Shown: positions 1-15,000 of the stretch, piece by piece | How positions within the stretch are numbered: the first letter of the stretch is position 1 | Layout of the letters: the number at the start of each line of letters is the position of its first letter | NCBI GenBank assembly: GCA_033026295.1 | Contig: CM065179.1 | Coordinates: 1,248,501 to 1,312,500, forward strand | Source: Channa striata | Taxonomy: Eukaryota; Chordata; Actinopteri; Anabantiformes; Channidae | DNA: 64,000 nt | Direction of reading: 5' to 3' | The notes under the pieces: model-generated | Databases searched by the model: none | What the model was told of the DNA's origin: nothing | What the model saw: the letters and a program-made list of their open reading frames with translations, nothing else | Position numbers and translations under genes: made by a program

Positions 1-56
1 CATCTGGTAGAAGACGTAGACGATCTGACACACAAACTCATCGTCCTCCTGTTGGG
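1..56 (-). CDS. kifap3: kifap3 coding exon 16 (residues 598-616), cut by window start
   Basis: Encodes AQQEDDEFVCQIVYVFYQM up to base 1. Acceptor TCTCAG. The remainder of this exon and the C-terminal exons are outside the window. Confidence 0.95.
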
Positions 57-3000
57 CTGAGACGGAAACAGGTTTGAACATTATGCGTCATCGTCGCTAC
101 TGTGGAATCCAAGTGCGATTTTACTTTAAAGGTTTAGACCTTGGGCGTCAGTGCAGAAATGCTTTCATCCGAATAGTTTTAAACCTTTTATCTTTACCGT
201 TAAAGAAAGCTTTTTGAATTTTGCCTCTGTTTCCTAAACAAAAATTGAGACTGACGTAAGAATCAGCTTTATGCTGTTCGTTGGCTCAAACAAAATAATT
301 TAAAGGAATATGGTCTACTCCAGCTTATTGGGGGTTTTCCCAAAGAGATAACTGTGTTATGTTAACGGGGGTCAGTATCTTCAAATCTATGCCCAAATAT
401 AACGACTTTGCTGGTTCCCAACCGACGCTTCTCCTCAGTAGCAATTCTGACATCTTTCAAACTTAACACTCACGGGTTCCATTCCAAACGGAGAGGATGA
501 ATATCCCCCAGAGTCACGTTACATACTAAAACAATGTGCAATGTGCAATCAACCATAAACAAGAATCAACTGTGTCTCTGGTTCCAAACCCAACAGCAAC
601 TTAAATAATGAGGCACAAAAAAAAACGGTTCTTACCATTGAGCAGCTCAATGAGAGCAGGAATGATGCCGGACTTGGCCAACATGGCTGCACACGAGTCA
701 TCGGTGGAAACTGTGCCGATCATGATCACCACCTCCAGAATGAGATCATCCTCAGCAGAACCTGACGTTGGGGAGCAGTACGAGTTAAGTGGATGACTGC
801 ACCGGCAAAGAAGCCCAACTGATCCTCGCAAACATCTGGCCGATGGATAGGAACAAAAGAGAGCAAGCGAAACGATTCCCGCTCTGGGACTAAACGTCTG
901 CGTGGTCCAACAGAACTGTGAGACCGACCGCACTCTTCAAACTGCTGTGTCCTAATGCAAAAGCATTCTGGAAAATTATGTCCACACAAAATGAGATTAT
1001 TTTCCAATTATATTTGATTTGACTTTGTTTTACAGGATCGTTGAGGACGACTAGATATAATTAGGTGCATCAGCGACTCTGCCAGGAAGCAACGCAGGTT
1101 ACATTCATTTTGTACCTTATGCATAACTTGGTTAAACTTTTTCTTTTCATTTAACTCATACTTCTGTCAACCACTTGACAGTCAATCAATCACTACTTAG
1201 GGAAATTTACTATTATTATATTTGTAAAACAACGAATTCTGGGAAACTGAAATTAAAGCATCAAAAGGACAAAGTAACGATTCATTTACACTGAATTCTG
1301 AAAAAAGATAAAACAACAATAAGAACACTCCCAGATTGCGGCAGAACGGAATAAATCCCAAGTGAATGAGAACAGCCACAGTGGCATGACCGAACGACAA
1401 TTAAGAAGCAGAATTATTAGAACAATATATTTTTCTTGCACTTCTGTTTAGACTAAAAAACAACAACAAAAAACTAAGAAAAAAAACTAAAAAAGACATT
1501 TTAGTTTAGTTTAGTTTAGTTTAGTTGTTTGGTTTGGATACACACAGTATTTAAGGTTTATTATTCTGTCGTGTTAATTTGCTCCTTTACATGTTGGCCA
1601 AAAAAAAAATGGAATACAATATGTAATAGAAAACTACACTGGAACAGACCCGCTGAAAACTCCAAAAGTTTTGTATTTTCAAGTCAGATACGTCCTTTTT
1701 TCAGCGTTTCTGTCATTCCTCACTGTTGATGCCAGGCATTATTTTGCTAAAATTAAGAAAAAAAAAAAAAAAGAGGAGCCAGGTTAGGAGGTCAGGAGTC
1801 ATTAAAGTTAAAGATAATGTCCAGACTTTAGTGAGTGTTCTCTGTCCTCACATCATCCACGTCCACTGACAAGCCTCAGATAATGGGATTTAGAGAAAGC
1901 AGAGGTTACGGCAGGGCATGGGAGAGACTCGACCTCACGTTTAAAAGCAGTGCTGTTTGGAAGGCCTAGTCCTTTATTACTCTAACAATTTTAATTTAAC
2001 TATTTTTTGGTTTGCAAATAATTATTTTTTAGGCTTTTGACCAAAAGTCATCATGCAGAAAGTTAAACTAGGAAAAGAATTCGCGCTCACAAACACCTGG
2101 TTTGAGTCGGTCCTTCAGGTAGGGCACCAAATTGTACTCCTTGAGCACCAGTGCCCAGTCCAAGTCTGGAATGGTCAGGTTGGCCAATGTGCCCAGACAC
2201 TCGATCACAAACTCCTCCGCCTCCTCGTCAGTGATCTGTGTGGCAAGGTCTCCCACATGGTCCTACAAGCAAACACAGGAACACTAGTAGATTTACCCGA
2301 AAACAAAAAACGATTAGCGAGACCAGTGCCACCATTCGTTTCCTAGAACAGTTTTTACACAACTGTGGAGCAACAACGGAGACAACATGAGGATGCAGCT
2401 TCATGGTTTCAAACGTAACAGAGAGACAGTCTGGTTGGTTCAGTCCAGGAAAAGCCACAACGCATCAGGTGCTACCAACTCCGGCACTGTCACAACCGAT
2501 GCACCATAAACCTTGAATCAATGGATAAGGTGCGAAACACAGACATTTACATCTGCTGACTGTAAGGCGACAGGTCAAGCAGTGAGAAGAGCCTTTACAT
2601 GATCTCTAACCAAATATTATCTGCATTTAGAGAGAAACCTACTTTCATAGATTCCTAGCAGTATACTGCAAGATTTGATGCATCAGGGTTTGACCCGAAA
2701 ATAAATGCACGAGATGAATTTAAACTCTGGAAAGAGAACGGGCTTAATGCTCATTTCTTGTGCTGTGACGATTCTGGCTCGACAAATCAAATGCTGACCA
2801 GGAAGAGGCTCTTAGTGGGGCCACTGTGTTGAGAAAGGTTCCTGATCATCTTCATCACCAGAACATCCTTCAGTTTCATAGCGCGCTTCATCAGCATCCT
2901 CAGACCGGCACCTATGGCAGCAAAACAGGAAACAGGTGTGGAGGAAAGTTAAAGAACCACATGGGTTAAAATGTCAGCGAAGAAAAGTTCAAACGTACTT

Positions 3001-6000
3001 TCACAGATGAGCTGGGCACTGCTCCTGTTAGCGGCCAGGTTGATGCAGAGTGAGATGAGTTCAACATCCATCTTTTCGTCCCCACAGTCAAACACCATCT
3101 TCATCAGCTGTCAGTGAGCAGTTCCAAATGTCAGTGGACCCGTTCATTCACACTAAAGCTCATTTATAATAATCAGGATTAAATAAGTTATGTGCTCATC
3201 AAGGCAAAATAACATATCATCGTGTTTTTGTAACGTGCCGAAATCAGCCTATTAATGAGTAATTCATAGTCATGTGACCACTGTGTCACCCTAAGATATT
3301 GTTTTGATAAACCACGTCTGCTCGTTCCTAAAGTGATATGAAAGTAATAGGTAGACGTGTGCGTATTTGTGCTGACAGATGTAAGTGGCCATAAAAAAGA
3401 AAACCACTTTCCTGCAGTTCCCAATGATCACGTTAAAGCTACTCAGGGTTTTCTGAGTCCTAGAGAAAAAAGAAGGTGACAAAAGTGGACAAGAATTTGG
3501 GAAATGATGTGTGAGTTTGTGGGTTTCAAAGAGAAAAAGAGTGGTAGAGATAAAGGAGAGGGAACTATCACTCCCAGCCCCCCAACAGCCACTTCCTGCT
3601 CCTTCCCTCTGTCCGTGCGTCTCCCCTGCACTGATTTAACATTAAACAGGAAAAGCTTTGAGCCGGGCTGTGGGTGGCTGGTGGTGCAAAGCTTCCCTGT
3701 GAGGAGTCAAGAATCAGAGAGTGAGAAAAAGGCTGGTCCAGGCCTGGCTTAGGTATCACATACCAGGGGCCCCGGACCCCAAATCAGCGCTGTCTAGACT
3801 CTCTGGCACCTGCCTCTGCTTATTTACCACAGACGGCCACCGGAGGCCCCGCACTGCAATCCAACAGCACGGCTACCTCCACCTCTGCAATCACGACTTC
3901 CCCGCTCTGGAAACCCCACGTCCAGGACGCCAAAAGTAAAAGCTGCATGGGGGGAAAGGGGCGGATCTGATTTCCACCGCATCTAGTCAGCGGTGGATTA
4001 AAGCAACGTCCTCTCTCGTGCCGCTTCATCACATACTTTACTTTTTCCCTGCACCGCCTGCCTTTTACACAAGCTCTGGTGCGGAAAGCTGATTAGAATC
4101 CTGGTTATTCTTGTACAACTGAGAGAAATCAGGTTTACCTGATCCCCGACCCTAATAAGAGAGACCAGGTTTCACAATTACATCTGCAGCTAAGCGATAC
4201 GTTCCCCACAGAAATCTGACTGTAACCTTGCACTTTTAGTTTTTGTTAATGCTCTGAATCACAGAGTGGCAGCTGACAGTCTCCTGAATTGTACTGCCAC
4301 ACAGCCTCTGGCCTTGATTAAGCAGGTATATATATATCTATAAAATCATTTTCAAGCCTCTATTTTTCTTAAACACAAAGCTAGTGTTGCTGACTTGCTT
4401 TGAGCAAGAGTTAGCAGGCCTCAGGGCGAGGTCAGAGGTCACATCCTGGTCCTGTTGCCAGCCACTATCCCTTCTACCTCATGGGACCCGGAGGTTCAGA
4501 ACTGCTGCTGATGTGACTACACATGTCTGGCTTTACACCCACAAACATAAAACACATGTCATGATGAGGGGAGTAAGTGACTGGGTCACCAAAAGAAATC
4601 CGCCTGAGGGTTGAACACTGAGCAATAACCTTAATTTTCAGGATCTCAAGTATTCAGTTTGTTCCTGTGCTACTGTGTGAAAGACAAAGAAAAGGATGTT
4701 GTCATCACAGCGGGAGTGAAGCCTAAGCAGCAGATCTGGACGACTGTGGTTCCAGAAGGAGCGTTCTCCTCACTGTTTTCTTGAATTCATTCTTGAGGGT
4801 TGTGAGCTGCTGATGCCAATGTTTCTTGCTCTGTTGGCGGTGGACATTAGCCAGCCTTACCTGCGGTATGCAGTCTGTGTCGGCAAACACCGACTTGAAT
4901 CTGTCGTCCATGCTGATGTGGTACAGAATGCACATGCTGAGCTGCCTCTGGGCCTCATCAGCTGCAATATAAACAGAGGAGGAGGGACGTCAATGGATAA
5001 ATGACTGGTTGTGCTGTAATGCTCTCTGGGATGCCAATGACCACATCTAGGAGAGCCGTGTGTTTTCTGAAAATATTAATAAGCTGAATGGCCTTTTACA
5101 CACGGATTCCTGTCGGAGGTCAGTTTGCATTAAGAGCAGAATCAGCACCAGTCAACTGCAGTTTCTCAGTGTGTCGCGTCTTAGCCGACAAAAAAAACAC
5201 AGTAGACGTGAACCAGGATCCTGGCTCAACAATGCAAACTTTTCATGCTGCTTAGAAAGTTGTGCCACTTTACCAAAGGTACAAAAAACACAGTATCTCA
5301 ATTTTGCTCAATGTCTGAAACCTTCAGATTTCGACTTTTGTGCCAAAACAATGGAAGTAAATTGAACGTAGTTTGTGGTGCTGACAGTCTACAATACATT
5401 TTGTTCTGCTACAGCGTCGCCCTCGGTTACGTTTGGAGATGTTTCCTTCATTGGTTCGGTTTTCACCAGGTTACGGATCCACTGTCCTGTTTGCCCAATA
5501 CTCGCCACAGCAACACACAGGGATTATCGTGCAGCCGGTAAAAGCCCCCAACAGATTCTCTTCTCCTTCCTGTTTGTTTCCTAAAAACTGCAGTGAGCAT
5601 CTTTTACACTTTTCAGTGGAAACCGATGGAAATTGAAAAAGTACTTTTACAATCTTTTTTTTAAAAATCAGAAACGGAACATTTCGGTTGGTTAATCAGA
5701 CCTCTGGGACTTTTTCTTTGGTAGGAAGCCTGTGAGGTCTGTGGATTATCCAGTTCCATTACTTTAAATCACACACACAATCATTTATTCAGTAATTAAC
5801 AGTAATTAAATATTATTGCAACTTTTAGTTTTATTGGTTAAGAGTTCCCAGAAAAAAACATCTAGATATGTTTGATTTAGGAAATCTTATATAAAAAAAC
5901 GACAACAAACAAAAATCATCTATGCATAAATAAATACAGATAAATTCTTGTTTTTAAACTGTGTAATTTGGGGCTCATTGAGCTTTTAATATTTGTCTAA

Positions 6001-9000
6001 TAAAAAAAGCTAATTGCCTGTCCCTGACATAGCAGTATACACAAGATAAAGGATTGGGTGTTACTGTCACTGAGCCCAGAGCCTTTAGGAGATTGACCTC
6101 TGACCTCCGCTGGAGGTCTAGAGGCCTGAAGGAGGAGCCAGCCAGGGAGAACTAACAGAGTTAAGTTTGACCCGGGGTCTTCTCGTTGAGTAGAGGCTCT
6201 TCACTGGACCACAACCACTGACAGACCTTCTGTAATGGCCACCTGCCTCAAAAGCCCCAACACTGTACAACTGGTCCCAGACATGTTTGGTCACTGGTCA
6301 AACCAGGAGCCTTATCGCTGAGTATTAGATCCAGATGTGCTCTGCGGAACCCAGGGAACACGTGAGGGGGCAAAGACCAAGGGGAGACAGCTTCTAGCTT
6401 TAATTGGGAAAACAGGAGGAAGCATCAATTTTACTACCTTTAATACGTTTCAACGACGCTGCTTGCCGTCCCGGCCACGCAGCCAGCGATTGGCCTGGCA
6501 TGTGCTTCTCGTTAGCAATCCCTCGACGAAGACACACCCACACGTGTCTCTCTATACTTGTGAGGACACTCCTTGACATAAAACAATCCCTGACCCGACC
6601 CTGAAACCCAGTCTTGACCCTCAAAAAGCGATTTGAAGTTGTGTGGACCAGCTGAAATGTTCTCACAACAATGGTACTGAAACAAAACCTGTCCACACAA
6701 GCCCGAGAAGACAAGCCCGAGAAGACAAGCCCGCACGCACACACACAGACAGACACACACAGACAGACACACACACACAGACACACACACAGACAGACAC
6801 ACACACACAGACAGACACACACAATAAGCTGCTCCAGACCTGCTGTACTGTTCCTGTGCTGGTGGGAACATGGAGGATCCTTTATGGGCAGAGAGAGATG
6901 CCATTAAATGTTCAAAACACTGCTGGGGTTGGGGCAGCGGAGAAAAAAAGGTGAGGGGGAACTGTTAAGAATTAACTAGACTGTTAGTGGGAGAGCTAAA
7001 CTCCAATTACACCCCAGCCTGATTTAAACCTTTGTAAAATTACACCAGCGCACATTAAGAGGCGTCTAGGCTTGCTCTGTGGCATTTTTATGGCATTTTT
7101 GGGATAAATAAGAAAGCTGGTTCTGTCCTCCAAGAATCACACACCACACAACTGGGTCAAATCGCTGCCACCCCCATTCGAGTCTCGGTATTTGTCTTTG
7201 CAATGTAGCAACCGTCAAAATGTGGCATCACAGAAGAGAAGGTTTGGGGGAAACGCTGAAAATGGGGCTGACGATATTTTGTTTTTAATTTTAAGCAAAC
7301 ACACTTTTTTAACTTTATGGGCTATAACACATCATAAAGTGGCTCATTTAAAGATATCTCAAGGTGACACAGCCTGAGTTCTCAATTATCAAACAACCAG
7401 GATCTTTATCTGCTGATTTTTGTCTCGTGGATCGAGAACAGTGTATTACTCACAGTTCACAGGGTTTTTCCGGTCCTCATACAAACACACGTGCCATTTG
7501 TGTTCTCTGTGAATCATGAAGCATTAAAAGCTTTAACATCCCAAATATTCCAAGCTGTTTATACACCTTTTTAGACTTTGTCATACTGTGAAGGAGCTAT
7601 AGACAGATGTCTGCATTTGCTTTCCTGGACACTGGCAGATTAACCCCCTCACACAGACCCACTGGGTGATGTGCATGAACGACGAACACGGTGAGTTAAA
7701 GGCCCGAACCTGTGGTCAGCTAAAAGCTCCAAGGTGTCAGTGGGATTTATGTTCCTTCTAACACACACCTTTCTGACATGAGATGGGTTTTCTGTGCCGG
7801 ACGGCTTCTGTAATTATTAATAACTTTACTCCATGATTAACCAGTTGGGCGGAGGCGAGAAAGAAGCCAGATTGTCAGTGTATCTTTTCACATGCACAAC
7901 CCATTACCACATAATGGATGATTTCCTTGACGGGTGAACAATGCTCAGCATTACCATCACGTCTACTCTCTCTCCAAAAGAGCTGGATTATCAAATGAGC
8001 CGTCGGTCTGACTGTTCAGAGGAACTATGACTATGCTTTGCTATTATTGTTTGATGAGAAACAATAATGGGTATGAAAACATGAAACGCAGCTGAGAAAG
8101 CGGAATCTTCTTACTCTTTTGAGTTTAGGTGCTAGATGGATGGATCGCGTGGGAGGCAACGGTGCCAAGTGGGGGCTCCCTCCATCCTTTCATCTTATCA
8201 TGAGAGGCTGTGACCTAAGGTCAGATCTGGATGGAGAGTGGAGGCTGATCGACCAGCCTCCTTCTCGTCTTCTCTTTGTGGAGATAAGACCCTAGTCCTG
8301 AGTTTAAAAGAGGACGGCTGGCAGTGAGAGCGGATGATTAATGACACCGCAGCTCTCACACAGAGAGAAATACACAGAGACAAAAACACACAAACACAGG
8401 CAAACTCAACAGTGTCAGAACTGTGAGCAGGCGCGATATTTCAGCGTTAACTTATATTATATGTGCGCATTACTTCCTGAACGAGCAACCCCCACCCCTC
8501 ACTTCCCAAAAAACAGCCCTCGCTAAATCTCTGAAGACCTCCACCTCTCCGGCCCGCTCCTACAAAAACAACATTTGTGCAGAGGCTCTGGCATGTTATT
8601 CTAACAAATATATTATATTAATTATGCGCCGTTACTCGAGCCTCCCCCTGAGAGGCTTCAAAAGGCTCGTCAGAGATGCTTCTGACGTGTCACATGACCC
8701 CGGGTACTTCCCAGACCTAAAGCCACCTCTGTGTTAAAGCCGCACCTGCACATATACGCAAGGAATAAGAAATTAGAGGCTTCACTTCACCGGCACTTCG
8801 CGACATGTCGATTTCTGTCCATGGAAACCTGAAAGAATTGTTCCCAGACACTGAGGGAAACGCACAGAGTCGAACCTCAGCCGTAAACACACAAACACAC
8901 ACACAGTAAATCAGCATAAACACAAGTGCAGGAATAAATGCAAAAACAAACCCGCACAGTGGGGAACACTAACACAGAAACAGCAGTAAGTGGTCGGACT

Positions 9001-12000
9001 GATTACCGAGCAGAGAAGAGAGTTTGGGAATGAGAGCGGCCTGGACCATCTGGCTGCGCAGCAACGTGTCGAACGAGAGGTTGAGCAGGAGGCGTAAGGT
9101 GGTGCTCAGGAGCTCCTTGTGCTCGGAGGGAACCAGCCGGGCCAACTTGTCAACAGCAAATGTTTCAGCCTGCGGACAAACACAGTTTATTCCTTCTCTG
9201 AAATACTGCGAGTGATAAAACTAAAATCAGTCCCTCCAGGATTTCAGGGACGTGTTTGTAGTTATTGTGGCCTAAAATGTCTGATTACATGACAGCTTTT
9301 CATTAAATAAATATGTTATGCATGCTGCTTGGTTTTATGAGGTTTAAAATGTGAGGTCACACAAAAATCATCGGAGGTAGTTGAAGTAATTGTTGGTCAC
9401 AACATTTCAAACTCCTGGATGGATTAATAAAGTGATAAAACTAAATACAGAACCTTGTGTCATTCCACAATGGCCAAAAACAAAATGTTAATGTTAGATT
9501 ATATTGAAATGGGTGTACAACAAAAGTATTTGATACCTTTACATTAAATAACTATCGAAATGTGCTTGCTAATTATTTGACAGAAATAAATAAGGAGGTT
9601 ATTATTACATTAGTTCCTTAATGTGAATAGCGTCGCGTCTCATCTAAAGGTAAGGTAAAGTAATCTTTACTGATCCCACGACGGGGAAATTTACATGTTG
9701 CAAAGCTCCCAGATATACAAAGCAACAGTGGCAGTTTAGCAACATCTGGACAGAACAACACAGATGTTCCTGGCAAAGGACCTTAAGCACGGGAGCCCTG
9801 CTTGTTTCCCACCTATCCCTGCCCCATCCACTTCCTGTTTACGTGGATCAGCATTGAGCCGGGAAGAAACAGGTGGAAAACAGGCGGGGCTGTGGCCTTT
9901 GAGAACCTGAAAAACACCAAGCGTTGAATTGAGCTTTAAAATGTCTTGGAAAAGCTTCGCGGGACCCGCAGGCAGGTGGAGGTGTTGAGCTGACCACACT
10001 GAACACAGCTTGACCGGTGACTCTCCATTAGACCACGTCCCTGACATGAAAACAGGTTCAAACCACATGCACCAGTTATTTCTGTGACTGTCGCTGTGAC
10101 ACAACAGTGCCAATCTGTCCAGGGCTGCTCGTTAATATGTCAGCCTCCCTCTCCTGTGGTCTCCCCGCAGCCAGACGTCCCTGTGACGCAACCTGCTCCC
10201 AGTTAAAATGCACTCACTGCTACTGTTTGCAAAACCACCTCCAGTCTCACCATCACAGACCAGACCTCGAGCAGCGTAATCAACTGCAGCTTGTGTCAAT
10301 TACCATTGACATTCTCCTTCCATTAGTGACAGCAGCAGGGAAAAAACTTATCACACTGTGTTGAAGTCTTATCTGATTAGGAGAAACTCACAACACATTT
10401 GCTGAGTAAATGAAACGTCATTATGTGATCAGTCAGTCTTTTTTTTAACATACATTAAACATCAATGCTTCTAAATTGAAAAATGCTTTTTACCCGCATG
10501 TAAACTGATATATTTCAGGTATATAAGTTTGATTGAAGTCAAAGTGTTGAAACCACTATTTTCCTGCCGGACACAGGCTTGAGTGGCCAAAACCCTCTGA
10601 AGGGTTCTTTAATCGGAATCAAAGATACAGCGAGGGGAAAACAAGGAGATAAAACCAGTTCCTAACAGGGTCTGGCTTTGATAAAGACCTACAGAATGAG
10701 TGAAATTGGAAACAGGTGGAGCTGGATTAGGGAAAGTCAGAGTGGTGAGGTTCCTATAGGAGCGTTGTGGGCCACGTGGCCAAAAGTGGTTCCTCTAAGC
10801 ATTTTTAAATTGAAATTTGATCAGTATGGTTTCTATGCTATTTCTAAAGAGTAACAGCTATTTGTCAAAATTATCTTTGGAGAGTTTTACAGAACAAATA
10901 AAGAATGTGCTTCCTTTAAATGTGACTAATTGAGTTTAAATGACACAAAACATTGTACATTAATTAGAGCACATTAATTATAGATGTAAAGAATTAGGTG
11001 ATTGATTGTATTGGATCAGTATAAGTCCATGACTCACGAAAACCTAAAATGATGCCAGGTACTTTAAGAAAAAGCACTTAGGCCGAGCTCAGATTTGAAA
11101 ATAGCAGGGGTTGAAAAGAAAAAGGCCAGAGACAAACTAGTAATGAGTCTTTTACCAATGTGTTTGGTTAAAGAAAAATACTCAATATCTTATCTGTCAT
11201 GTGCACAGTCATAATTACTGCTGCTCTCCTGTTTACTGTAGCCACTCCTGTATCTCACCATGTCATTCTTGTTTTCCAGGAAGATGGAGAGTTTCTTGAG
11301 GAAGGAGACGACCACCAGCAGCAACTCCTCGTCCTCCCGGTCGAGGAGCTTCACCAGCATGTGCACAATGTTTTTGTTCCTCATCTTCAGCTCTGTGCGA
11401 GTGTCCTCAGCCAGGTTCAGCAGCAGACACAGAGAAACTGCAGGGTTAAAAAGAAGAGAATGAGCGAAAATTATTATTAGAACACATTTTGTTTTTTCAA
11501 GAGCAACTTCTTAAAGTGCCACAAAATAGCTGAGCCCCACCACAAAGCTCTAACGTTGCAGCACTGAGGATGGTGGAATAATTATTACATCCCCGGATAT
11601 TTGTTAAAGTTCACTGTACCTCTGAGAAGCTGCTCCTGTTTGGTTAGAAGGCTCTGGTACTTTTTGAATGATTTCTCATGTTCTTTCTTTAGATTTTGGT
11701 TCTCAGAGGATTCTTCATGTGAAGATCAGTCAAGGAACTTAAGTGTACGGAACGTAATAATGAAGCACCAGGATCCGTCATTTTCTCACAACTGAGACTG
11801 AGAATTTAAATAAAATACCTGAACCTGAACCCCGGCATCATCCATTTATTTAGACAAAATACATCTTTTGCAGCTAAAATTGCTCGCGAGGGTGCTTCGA
11901 GAGAAAGGATATAGGCCTTCTTCTTCTTTTGCAGCTCATCTTGCCAGAGGTCATACCTCTTCAGCTCATGCTCGATGATGTTCATACAAAGGGCCCCAAT

Positions 12001-15000
12001 CTTGAAATGTGTGACCAAGCCGTGGAACTGGGAGAAACTAAAGAAGCAAATTATGAGGGAGAAAAGAAAAGACTTCCATTTATCCAAAAGTGGATCTTAA
12101 AAACTGAAATCATATTTGGGATTCCAACTGGGAGCTGTCATTAAAATTAGCCGAACCGTCAGCCCTGAAGTAGCTCACAAAGTAAACCGTCAAAGTCAAA
12201 ACACATTCAGTCAAACAGTATGTCCTGGTCCGGCTTATAATCAGGCTAACGTGAACCGTTTCACAATCCAAATAACATAACACGGAGATGGACACAAGCC
12301 AAGAATGACTATCAGTTTTCAGACGTACACGTCCTCTCGCAGCCCAAATCAGCTCTGACAGACGTTTATGTATTATTGGAGTGAGGGCTAATTTTAGTGT
12401 TTCCGAAGCCCCAGTTGGAGAGTGAAACTTCAGTACTAGGTACGCAGCCAAAGGTGGAGAACTACTGAAGGAGACGGGGAGAGCGGTGAAATCGGGGGTG
12501 AGCAGAGACAACTGCCTGTAAGGGCCAGTGATGTTTGAACATAAACTTGGAAGGGCTGCTCACAAAGAGGCAGCTCTGTCGCTCGCAAAATGTTTGGGAC
12601 TGCCCCGACTTCATCTAGGCTCGTGTTGCAAATACAGAAAAACAACATCCAAAAAGTGTGTAGACGTACTTAAGGCTAAGTTGGCTCAGTTTTTCTTGAT
12701 TCCCTAGTTTCTTTGAAAGTTAATCTAAATTCTACAGGATACGGTGGTATTTTAGACAGCAGTATTAATCAGTCCATAAAGAAATGTGTGAAAACATCTG
12801 AAAACAAAGCTGAAAACAGCTTTGACTTCAACCTAAAATCTTCAAAAACCTTTGGGGTGACTTGAAATACTATTTGCAAAGACCACATACTTTTAACCAG
12901 CTATGCCTTTGTTTAGTGATTAAATGAAAATGTAAATGTAGCTCTGTTGAAAAAAAAAAAAGGGGTATTGGTGCTACTTTGGGATAATAATTGAGTTTAT
13001 TCTGCGATAACGTGGGGATGTGGTGTAAAAGTGTGGCACAAACACACAGCCCCATTCATCCTCATTGCATGTACAAATGCTTTCAGAGTTTTGTATGGAT
13101 ATGGGCGTGTACATTTTCAGCTCCATGTGAAGTTGGAATCCTCAAAATCCATTGATTCTGACAAACAATATTGGAATAACACTGTGCGACAAAAGCATGG
13201 GCGTATGCTTTGAGACAATACGACCCTTTGGAACAAAGAAACAAAGCACCTCTTGTCTTGGTTACCTGGAGAAGCAGAAGAAGATGTAAATGATGGTTGT
13301 TGCAAGGTCAACGCTCTGCTTCCAGTCCTCCCTCAGGACTCTGGCCAGGGCTCCCAGGGCCGTCTCTGACACAATCAACGCAGATACACAATCCACGTGA
13401 ACAGAGGTACAGAAATGGAGGAGAACAAAGAGTCAAGTCAAATTAGAGCAAAGTGGCTGTGTGTGAAAGTCGCTCAGACTGAGCAGACAGGAGAGCAGCT
13501 GGAGGTTAATGGAAAAAAGCACGTGGGAATGCGATGAGATCGGGGCTTCCTGGGGGTTTCGAGCTGTGGGTGCTTCTCTACATACAGACGTGCGTCCCAA
13601 GGTTCATCTCCTGTTTCCAGGCTGACCCCAGCCCTCCGGTTCACGCGAACACTCGGCTCTTATCAACGCTGGAGCGGTTGATGCCGTGCGACAGACGGAG
13701 TGAGCCGACAGCGCTTTATGACAGATACAAATGAAACTGTGCCATCTCACGAAGCCTGCGAATGTTGACGGTTCCATGCTGCTGCTCAAGAAACAGCCCA
13801 GTTGTCACGGAAGGGAGCAGAACTGAAGCTAAGCTGTTTTCTTTCCAAGTCGAGGAGGAGCAGATTGGACGAGCTGATAAAAGACATTCCGCACTGAAGA
13901 AACGTATTACGTACTTCTAACAATTTCCCCCCAAATATTAGGTTTGCACTTTAAAATCTAAAAATCAGGACATGGTTTCCAGAGAATAAAAAGCATTCTA
14001 CGAAAATGAAATGAAATGAAATTGACTCATGTTTGGAGCATTCAACTCCGTCCCACAGTCGTTCTCGGCACATGAACTCAGCAGCTGATTGGTTGTTCAG
14101 CTGTTTGCCGAGTCGGAACTTCAAATGTAAGTGTACTAGGGTGAGCAGATCGCCATGACACCAAGAGCCTGAACCAACGGAGATATCGACAATTCACTCC
14201 CCAGATTTGTCAACATGGCTGAGCTTCAGTTGAATTTATAATCAATAAATATGACAAATTATCTTCTCGATGAATTGATTGTTTGGTCAGTGCCATAAGA
14301 AAACACCATCCACCTTGTGTCCATAATGTCAAAACATATAATTTCATGTTATTTAAGACAAAGAAAATTTGTTTGATGTTTGGCAACCAAGCCACTGATG
14401 CAAAGTGCTATGAGAAGAAGTATTTAAGTTTCATGAGACGCAAGTGCAAGAAATTGAAGGATTAAAAAACAGTGCTGTGATTTTAGTGCTTGGGAAGTTG
14501 TGGACGTTTTTGACTATTGGGAGTGAGGCTGCTGACGGTGCAGGGTTCTGTGGGACAACTGAGCTGAAGAGTTTGCGAGGGATCCTTTGAGTGATGATGG
14601 GACCAGCAGACACCGTTTACTGGCAGAATATTTGCCGAATTAATACTTTGAAAGGATACAAACAGTATATACTGAAACTAGTACATGTTATACTAATCTA
14701 AAATATTTTGTCTTTTTGCTTGAACTGAATCAGGTCATTGCAAACTAAGACAGAACACTACCGGTACCGTTCTGCAAGAGTTCCTCCAGGTTGTCAGGAT
14801 TTCGAGCGAGCTGGAAGATGAGCGTGGCTCCTCGGATCTTCTCCTGGATGTCCTCATACAGCAGCTCCACATACTCATCAATGTTGTTGATGCTCGCCTC
14901 CTCATCCAGCTGGACAATGGACAAACAACACATTACAACCAGCGTCTCAGAACTGGGTGGCTTCTCGATGGTCCACACAATATAATGTGCTACACACCGA

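Noticed and set aside
6400..6954. Open frames of 103-140 codons on both strands
   Set aside because: They arise from a dispersed repeat followed by a CA/CAGA microsatellite.
11806..12087. Single continuous kifap3 frame through the AT-AC intron
   Set aside because: The open frame past the KKKKA motif loses all similarity, and the downstream exon continues the protein exactly after the 194-bp intron.
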